Notes under the pieces: generated by a model
What the model was told of the DNA's origin: nothing
The model's input: only the letters and a program-made list of their open reading frames with translations
Database searches by the model: none
Shown: one piece after another, positions 6,437 to 10,507 of the stretch
How positions within the stretch are numbered: position 1 is the stretch's first letter
Layout: each line of letters begins with the position of its first letter
Source of the DNA: JBKJTP01 sp046590195
Lineage (GTDB): Bacteria; Bacteroidota; Ignavibacteria; Palsa-1295
Direction: 5' to 3'
NCBI GenBank assembly: GCA_046590195.1
Contig: JBKJTP010000190.1
Location: 1-10,507, forward strand
DNA: 10,507 nucleotides
Program-made: the position numbers and the translations under genes

Positions 6437-7600
6437 TTAAGCTTCTTCCAAAGCATACTCCTTCAGCAACTGACGTGCGATGACGATGTGCTGAATCTCG
6501 CTGGTGCCTTCATAGATCTCGGTGATCTTCGCGTCGCGCATTGCGCGCTCGACGAGATACTCGCGGACATAACCGTATCCGCCATGTATCTGCACCGCTT
6601 CCGATGCTACCTCATTCGCCATCGTTGATGCGAAGAGCTTTGCCATCGCTGCTTCCTTGATGTAAGGGAGATGTAGATCCTTGTTGCGTGCTGCACGAAG
6701 AATGAGCAGGCGGGCCGCTTCGATCTTCATGTGCATATCAGCAAGCTTGAACTGAATTGCTTGTAATGCATTGAGTGGCTTACCAAAAGCCTTGCGCTCG
6801 AATGTGTACTTCACTGCCTTCTCAAATGCGCCGCTTGCGATACCGAGCGCCTGCGCTGCGATACCGATACGACCGCCATTGAGCGTCTCCATCGCGATCT
6901 TAAATCCATTGCCCTCTTCACCGAGCATGTGCATCGGAGAGACCTTCACGTTCGTGAACGCCAGCGAGCACGTATCCGATGAACGGATGCCAAGCTTATC
7001 TTCCTTGAGCCCTTGCTCGAAGCCTTCCATTCCCTTATCAACGATGAAGGCGGTGATGCCCTTGTGCTTCTTTGTCGCATCGGTTTGAGCGAAGACGATG
7101 TAGTGATCCGACGTCGTGCCGTTCGTGATCCAATTCTTTGCGCCATTGATGATCCATGATCCATCCGGCTGCTTCACTGCTGTCGTCGCTTGTTGCGTTG
7201 CGTCAGATCCAACACCTGGCTCCGAGAGGCAATACGCGCCAAGCGCCTGACCGCTCGCGAGCGGCTTGAGGAAATGCTCCTTCTGTTCATCTGTGCCGAA
7301 GGTCTCGATGACCCAGCAGACGAGCGAGTTATTGACCGACATGATCACACCGCAGCTCGCATCGACCTTCGAGATCTCTTCCATGGCCAGCACATAGCTG
7401 ATCGCGTCAAGGCCAGATCCGCCCCAGTCGGGCGAGACCATCATGCCCATGAATCCGAGTCCGCCCATCTTCTTGACGATCTCGGTCGGGAATTCGCCAG
7501 TCTTATCGCGCTCGACCGCAGATGGTGCGATCTCGTTCTCGGCAAATTCGCGGGCGGCTAACTGGATGGCTAACTGGTCTTCGGTAAGTTGGAAATTCAT
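6437..7600 (-). CDS. Acyl-CoA dehydrogenase, short-chain (butyryl-CoA dehydrogenase-like)
   Basis: A full-length, 387-residue flavoenzyme of the acyl-CoA dehydrogenase family, which oxidises an acyl-CoA to the trans-2-enoyl-CoA and passes electrons to electron-transferring flavoprotein. The first family signature is at 121-133 (GAYCLSEPGVGSD) and the second at 337-358 (QIHGGYGYVREYLVERAMRDAK). The catalytic base is expected at Glu364 in IYEGTSEIQ, the position used by short- and medium-chain enzymes. The FAD- and tetramer-related blocks TFERKAFGKPL (266-276) and AIQFKLADMHM (281-291) are intact. The ATG at 7600 (MNFQLTEDQL) matches the normal family start; the frame extends 13 codons further to 7639 but those encode nothing family-like and include a tandem 10-mer. 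Cytoplasmic, role in fatty-acid or butyrate-type metabolism; chain-length preference is inferred from overall resemblance only. Confidence 0.96.
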   Translation of the reverse strand: MNFQLTEDQLAIQLAAREFAENEIAPSAVERDKTGEFPTEIVKKMGGLGFMGMMVSPDWGGSGLDAISYVLAMEEISKVDASCGVIMSVNNSLVCWVIETFGTDEQKEHFLKPLASGQALGAYCLSEPGVGSDATQQATTAVKQPDGSWIINGAKNWITNGTTSDHYIVFAQTDATKKHKGITAFIVDKGMEGFEQGLKEDKLGIRSSDTCSLAFTNVKVSPMHMLGEEGNGFKIAMETLNGGRIGIAAQALGIASGAFEKAVKYTFERKAFGKPLNALQAIQFKLADMHMKIEAARLLILRAARNKDLHLPYIKEAAMAKLFASTMANEVASEAVQIHGGYGYVREYLVERAMRDAKITEIYEGTSEIQHIVIARQLLKEYALEEA

Positions 7601-7620
7601 TCGTCGGATATCGTCGGATA
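7601..7620. repeat. Perfect tandem 10-mer next to a start codon
   Basis: TCGTCGGATA occurs twice in a row on the plus strand, immediately upstream (minus-strand sense) of the dehydrogenase ATG at 7600. It lies where a ribosome binding site would be, yet contains no Shine-Dalgarno motif. Confidence 0.85.
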
Positions 7621-7638
7621 AGTGGGAGTACTCTTCCA

Positions 7639-7646
7639 CAAAAATA
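7639..7646 (-). promoter_or_regulatory. Candidate -7 box for the acyl-CoA dehydrogenase
   Basis: Minus strand TATTTTTG matches TAnnTTTG and lies 38 bases before the ATG at 7600. The GC-rich heptamer array starts nine bases upstream of it. No -33 match was seen. Confidence 0.4.
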
Positions 7647-7655
7647 CGGAAGTTC

Positions 7656-7690
7656 GGGGTCCGGGGCCCGGTTTCCGGGGCCCGGGGAAT
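7656..7690. repeat. Period-7 GC-rich tandem array B
   Basis: Five heptamers on the plus strand: GGGGTCC, GGGGCCC, GGTTTCC, GGGGCCC, GGGGAAT. It includes an exact 11-base direct repeat (CCGGGGCCCGG at 7661-7671 and 7675-7685). It runs directly into the period-9 palindromic array. Confidence 0.8.
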
Positions 7691-7691
7691 G

Positions 7692-7727
7692 GGACAGATA
7701 GGTCCTATAGGACCTATCTGTCCTATT
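7692..7727. repeat. Period-9 tandem array forming a perfect 32-base palindrome
   Basis: Four nonamers: GGACAGATA, GGTCCTATA, GGACCTATC, TGTCCTATT. Bases 7692-7723 equal their own reverse complement (half-site GGACAGATAGGTCCTA), giving a 14-base stem with a TATA loop. It begins eight bases after the propeller-gene stop. No T run follows on the minus strand, so if it ends transcription it is not by the standard intrinsic mechanism. Confidence 0.85.
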
Positions 7728-7735
7728 TCCTCAAC

Positions 7736-9082
7736 TTATCGGCTGACCACGAACCGCTGATAACTGACTTCCCCACCCGAAACAAACTGCGCGTAATACA
7801 CACCATTCGGCAAATTGCGAACATCGATCCTGCTCGAAGCCTCAGGCTGAGAGATCGTCATCACCACATTGCCTAACGCATTGACAACCTTGATCTCCTG
7901 CACTCCCGCAGCCACATCGACATTCAAAGTCGTCCGAGCTGGGCTAGGATAGACCGCGCTCTTGGCCATGCTCTCCGCACCAGTCACCGACAACTGCTCA
8001 CCTGCGGCAAGTCTCATGACGGTATTGTCAGTGTAATTCACGTACCAGATTGCGGAGTCTGGACCGAACTTCACGCCTCTGATACCTACGTCGTTCGTCG
8101 CGATGGAGCCCAGGAGGCTCGGTGGTGTGGTGGTCGTGTTATAGACGCGGATCTGACCGTTGCTGTTGTTGGTCACGAGCAATCGGCCATCAATGTAGTC
8201 GATGCCGGAGAGACGAGAGATTCCTGTCTCGAAGACTTCAACCGTTACGTCAAGCATTTCAGCATACTCTGCAAGCGGCTCGTTCTCATCGAAGAGATCC
8301 TCGCCGCGCTCGCCTGAACGCGTCTGCATCCTGAAGATGCGGCTATTCCCATTATCAACTACATAAAGCCAGCCGCTGACGCTATCGAGCACCATGTGGC
8401 TCGGCAGACCATTCGTTCGCTTGACTGGTACATCGTACTGGTAGACAATGCCATCGGAGTGATCGTCCTCGCCATAGCCATGAGGTTCAACGAAATCGTA
8501 GCGGTAGATTCTGCTGTGGTGTCCGTCGAATACCCAATAGACGTTACCAGTGTCAGCTGCGATGCCCATCGAGAACGGACTCTCGTGCAGCATGTCGGAA
8601 TGACTTCCTAGCAACTCTCCTTGCTCCCAATCATTCTGATTCTCTCGTGTAAAGATCGAGGTGTCGCTGGTCCAGAGCGTTGGGCCCATGAAAATGATGC
8701 TCGGATTTCCAATCGTATTGAGGAGTTCTGCGACGTTTCCGAAGTTGCCATTAGCGGCCATTGCGATCGCGGTTGGATTGACCATGAAGTGATCGGCGTG
8801 CGAATCGCGGCGATACTCTGACCATTGCGTCGGCTTGCCGGCATCATAGAGGATCACGACCGAACCTCCAGCTGCGCTGCCTTCGCGGTTCAACACCCAG
8901 AGCTCTCGCTCGCGGCCGGAGACACGGCAAAAATCGAGATCTTGCGGCGCATCAATGCCTTCAGTAGCATCGAGAATGACCCGGCTCTCGACCTCACTAC
9001 CAAGAAATCGATCGATCGGATGCTGAGCCTGTGGCGTGGCGGTACAACAAAGAAGTAACAGCAGGAGACTGAGGAATTTCAT
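7736..9082 (-). CDS. Secreted NHL-like beta-propeller protein with type IX sorting domain
   Basis: A 448-residue protein from the ATG at 9082 (the frame extends to 9124 but that adds 14 residues before the signal peptide). Signal peptide 1-19 (KFLSLLLLLLCCTATPQA, then Gln20). Residues 40-360 are propeller-like: repeated blades such as GWLYVVDNGNSRIFRM (237-252), GRLLVTNNSNGQIRVYN (299-315) and SAIWYVNYTDNTVMRLA (343-359) resemble NHL repeats. The middle is unusually rich in His and Asp (H95, H98, H161, H166, H188, H189, H201, H208, H229). The last 74 residues (375-448) form a C-terminal sorting domain: AVYPSPART, NLPNGVYYAQF and a basic end RFVVSR, typical of type A cargo of the type IX secretion system, so it is probably carried across the outer membrane and attached to the cell surface or released. 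Substrate unknown; probably a single-gene unit. Confidence 0.88.
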   Translation of the reverse strand: MKFLSLLLLLLCCTATPQAQHPIDRFLGSEVESRVILDATEGIDAPQDLDFCRVSGRERELWVLNREGSAAGGSVVILYDAGKPTQWSEYRRDSHADHFMVNPTAIAMAANGNFGNVAELLNTIGNPSIIFMGPTLWTSDTSIFTRENQNDWEQGELLGSHSDMLHESPFSMGIAADTGNVYWVFDGHHSRIYRYDFVEPHGYGEDDHSDGIVYQYDVPVKRTNGLPSHMVLDSVSGWLYVVDNGNSRIFRMQTRSGERGEDLFDENEPLAEYAEMLDVTVEVFETGISRLSGIDYIDGRLLVTNNSNGQIRVYNTTTTPPSLLGSIATNDVGIRGVKFGPDSAIWYVNYTDNTVMRLAAGEQLSVTGAESMAKSAVYPSPARTTLNVDVAAGVQEIKVVNALGNVVMTISQPEASSRIDVRNLPNGVYYAQFVSGGEVSYQRFVVSR

Positions 9083-9112
9083 ATTTCGGAGGATTAGTGG
9101 CTGGGACCGTTG

Positions 9113-9120
9113 CAAATATA
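9113..9120 (-). promoter_or_regulatory. Candidate -7 box for the beta-propeller gene
   Basis: Minus strand TATATTTG, identical to the box at 5832-5839 and a full match to TAnnTTTG, 30 bases before the ATG at 9082. The period-7 array starts about nine bases upstream and occupies the -33 region, where no TTG-type element is visible. Confidence 0.45.
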
Positions 9121-9129
9121 CCAAGGGTT

Positions 9130-9170
9130 GAAGGTCACGGGTCGGGTTTCGGTTTCGGGTTTCGGGTGCT
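9130..9170. repeat. Period-7 tandem array C
   Basis: Plus-strand units GAAGGTC, ACGGGTC, GGGTTTC, GGTTTC (six bases, one lost), GGGTTTC, GGGTGCT. The core unit is GGGTTTC. It lies just upstream of the propeller -7 box. Confidence 0.7.
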
Positions 9171-9175
9171 CATTG

Positions 9176-9203
9176 GTCATTTCGAGCGCAGCGAGAAATC
9201 TGG
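9176..9203. repeat. GTCAT..CGAG..AGCG dispersed-type element, copy 1
   Basis: Begins GTCATTTCGAGCGCAGCGAG and ends AAATCTGG. ATTTC and GAAAT form the outer arms of an imperfect dyad. Elements of this general form (GTCATnnCGAGCGnAGCGAG) are, from memory, common intergenic repeats in many bacterial genomes; here it is supported by a related copy at 10481-10507. Confidence 0.5.
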
Positions 9204-9581
9204 CGGGGTCGAGCACGAATTCAGACACTCCTAAGCCATAGCGGCCAGAACTTCCAGCAGCCTGCGAAAATACCGAGTTCAAGAAACAGCGAGCAGAACT
9301 TTGCGAAGAGCGGTGTAACTTGGAGGATACAGGTTTGGATGTCTCTTACTTCGCTCAAGTCGCAAGCCACCGCGAACGAGCTTTGCGACATCGCTGGTTA
9401 TTCAGTATGCGCGGCGATAGTCTGACGTGTATAGTTTTCCATCTGGCCCGAGAATTCTACTGGGCGAGTCATCATGACGTTCTGACGCTTCTGGTATACA
9501 GCGACCCATATAGGCGCTCGTAACAATCCCCCGGGGCGTCCGTTAGTTGTGACTACATCTGATTCATCGCCCCATCCAACC

Positions 9582-10313
9582 ATGAGAAGTATCCTCGGCT
9601 CGGCTATCATTGCTGTCGCGATCATTGTGACCGCGTCCATCCTCGGTAACGCCTGGAAAAAGACGCATAATACATCGGAGACCATCCGCGTCACGGGTCT
9701 CGCGGAGAAGAATTTCACTTCCGACCTCATCGTCTGGAATGGCTACTTCTCTCGCCGCTCCTCAAGCATGCAGGAAGCCTATGCCGCGCTGAAAAAAGAT
9801 GCAGATGATATTCGCCGCTATCTTGTATCGAAAGGTATCCGCGATAACCAGATCGTCTTCTCTGCTGCGAACATCATGAAGGAGTATCGCCCGATCTTCA
9901 ATGCGCAGGGTAACCAGGCTGGGCAGGAGTTCGATGGGTACACGATCAATCAGTCGGTGAGTGTCGAATCGACAGAGATCGATAAGGTCGAAGCGATGTC
10001 ACGCGAGGTGACGGAGTTGATCAATCAGGGTATCGAGCTGAACTCGAATCCGCCGCAGTTCTTCTACACGAAGCTTGCGGATCTGAAGATCGAGTTGCTC
10101 GCTGCCGCTGCGAAGGATGCGAAGATCCGCGCCGAGAAGATCGCGACGAATGCGGGGGGAGATCTCGGCAATCTGCGTGGCGCAACGATGGGCGTGTTCC
10201 AGATCACTGCGCAGAACTCGAACGAAGATTACAGCTATGGCGGCGCGTTCAATACGGCCAACAAAGAGAAGACCGCGTCAATAACGACAAAGGTGGAGTT
10301 TGATGTGGATTAG
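9582..10313 (+). CDS. SIMPL-domain (DUF541) protein
   Basis: A 243-residue protein from the ATG at 9582. Residues 4-22 (ILGSAIIAVAIIVTASILG) form an uncleaved-looking membrane anchor or signal sequence. The SIMPL domain follows from about 34 (TIRVTGLAEKNFTSDLIVWNGYFS), through the helix around LKKDADDIRRYLVSKGI and the block FDGYTINQSVSVES, to the C-terminal helix LADLKIELLAAAAKDAKIRAEKIA and closing strand ITTKVEFDVD. Members of the family are periplasmic or membrane-anchored with no single established activity. A GTG at 9549 would add 11 residues (MTTSDSSPHPT); neither start has a Shine-Dalgarno sequence, and ATG is preferred because it gives a compact membrane segment. It is the only plus-strand gene and ends directly at a repeat array followed by a terminator. 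Confidence 0.9.
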   Translation: MRSILGSAIIAVAIIVTASILGNAWKKTHNTSETIRVTGLAEKNFTSDLIVWNGYFSRRSSSMQEAYAALKKDADDIRRYLVSKGIRDNQIVFSAANIMKEYRPIFNAQGNQAGQEFDGYTINQSVSVESTEIDKVEAMSREVTELINQGIELNSNPPQFFYTKLADLKIELLAAAAKDAKIRAEKIATNAGGDLGNLRGATMGVFQITAQNSNEDYSYGGAFNTANKEKTASITTKVEFDVD

Positions 10314-10369
10314 TTAGAGGTTAGAGGTTAGAGGCTAGAGGCTAGAGGTTAGAAGTTAGAAGTTGGTAT
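10314..10369. repeat. Period-7 tandem array D
   Basis: Seven clean heptamers and one decayed one begin on the base after the SIMPL stop codon: TTAGAGG three times, CTAGAGG twice, TTAGAAG twice, then TTGGTAT. Each unit carries a TAG, so all three plus-strand frames are closed within 21 bases. It is the cleanest of the four arrays. Confidence 0.92.
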
Positions 10370-10384
10370 ATTGGTTTAGAGTGG

Positions 10385-10410
10385 GGCGGCAGCAATGCCG
10401 CCTTTTGTTT
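10385..10410 (+). terminator. Intrinsic terminator of the SIMPL gene
   Basis: GGCGGCA (10385-10391), loop GCAA, TGCCGCC (10396-10402), then TTTTGTTT. A seven-base GC-rich stem with a GNRA tetraloop and an immediate T run is a standard factor-independent terminator for plus-strand transcription. It lies 71 bases after the SIMPL stop, with the period-7 array between them. Confidence 0.9.
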
Positions 10411-10415
10411 GTAGC

Positions 10416-10432
10416 GGCGCGGTTCCCGCGCC
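10416..10432. repeat. GC-rich hairpin downstream of the terminator
   Basis: GGCGCGG, loop TTC, CCGCGCC: a perfect seven-base stem six bases after the terminator T run. No T run follows it, so it is not a second terminator of the usual kind. Confidence 0.6.
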
Positions 10433-10480
10433 TGGTGGGGATGAGATGATGTCATGGATCGAGCACGATCTTTCAGTTAT

Positions 10481-10507
10481 GTCATCCCGAGAGTAGCGGA
10501 AGTGGCT
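10481..10507. repeat. GTCAT..CGAG..AGCG dispersed-type element, copy 2 (window edge)
   Basis: Reads GTCATCCCGAGAGTAGCG and continues GAAGTGGCT to the end of the window. It shares the GTCAT, CGAG and AGCG blocks at the same spacing with copy 1 at 9176-9203. Confidence 0.4.

Larger units (their letters stand above)
9083..9581. other. Long non-coding stretch between divergent genes
   Basis: About 500 bases separate the divergently transcribed propeller and SIMPL genes. It holds a candidate -7 box (9113-9120), a period-7 array (9130-9170), a GTCAT..AGCG element (9176-9203) and a hairpin (GTCGCAAGC at 9359-9367 with GC-T-TTGCGAC at 9380-9389, one bulged T). From about 9204 to 9548 the short open frames have no recognisable protein character. 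No convincing promoter for the plus-strand gene was found. Confidence 0.6.

Noticed and set aside
7692..7723. Standard intrinsic terminator
   Set aside because: The stem is strong, but no T run follows on the minus strand and the stem is not GC-rich next to the loop.
9320..9523. 67-codon plus-strand open frame in the intergenic stretch
   Set aside because: No recognisable motif, no ribosome binding site, and composition like its non-coding surroundings.
9204..9548. Possible tRNA or structured RNA gene
   Set aside because: Only one bulged nine-base stem was found, with no cloverleaf or other conserved RNA features.
9398..9730. 110-codon minus-strand open frame
   Set aside because: It overlaps the start of the well-supported SIMPL gene on the opposite strand and has no protein character.
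10314..10369. CRISPR-like array
   Set aside because: The units are seven bases, directly adjacent and without spacers.

Overview
The window looks like a chromosomal segment from the Bacteroidota/Chlorobiota (FCB) branch, possibly a Kapabacteria- or Ignavibacteria-like organism; this placement is inference. Supporting signs: a C-terminal sorting domain of the type IX secretion kind on the beta-propeller protein (7736-9082); a glutamine right after the predicted signal-peptidase I site in all six exported, non-lipoprotein precursors; almost no Shine-Dalgarno sequences; and three upstream boxes that fit the Bacteroidota -7 consensus TAnnTTTG. Base composition is about half GC throughout, and no phage, transposase, CRISPR or RNA gene was recognised.

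Ten of the eleven genes lie on the minus strand. From right to left: a T9SS-sorted, histidine-rich beta-propeller protein (9082-7736); a short-chain acyl-CoA dehydrogenase (7600-6437) followed by a small outer-membrane barrel (6398-5862); a three-gene unit of small outer-membrane proteins (5732-5214, 5208-4708, 4672-3923) with a plausible promoter in front and a hairpin terminator behind; and a tight five-gene unit of lemA (3812-3108), a membrane TPM-domain protein with a glycine-rich tail (3093-2191), a second soluble TPM protein (2167-1700), a lipoprotein with a TPR-like end (1696-389) and a nitrilase-superfamily enzyme cut by the window edge (388-1). The only plus-strand gene encodes a SIMPL-domain protein (9582-10313), which ends in a textbook intrinsic terminator.

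Functionally this is mostly cell-envelope housekeeping: exported barrels, a secreted propeller, and the LemA/TPM pair, whose genes are often neighbours in bacteria. The acyl-CoA dehydrogenase is the one clear central-metabolism enzyme.

The most unusual signal is non-coding. Four intergenic spots carry short degenerate tandem arrays with a period of 7 bases (6400-6434, 7656-7690, 9130-9170, 10314-10369), each with its own unit. One of them is fused to a period-9 array that forms a perfect 32-base palindrome (7692-7723). Three of the four sit within about 10 bases downstream of a stop codon, and two lie directly upstream of a candidate -7 promoter box. Two look-alike copies of a GTCAT..CGAG..AGCG element lie near two of the arrays. 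No new protein system was identified.
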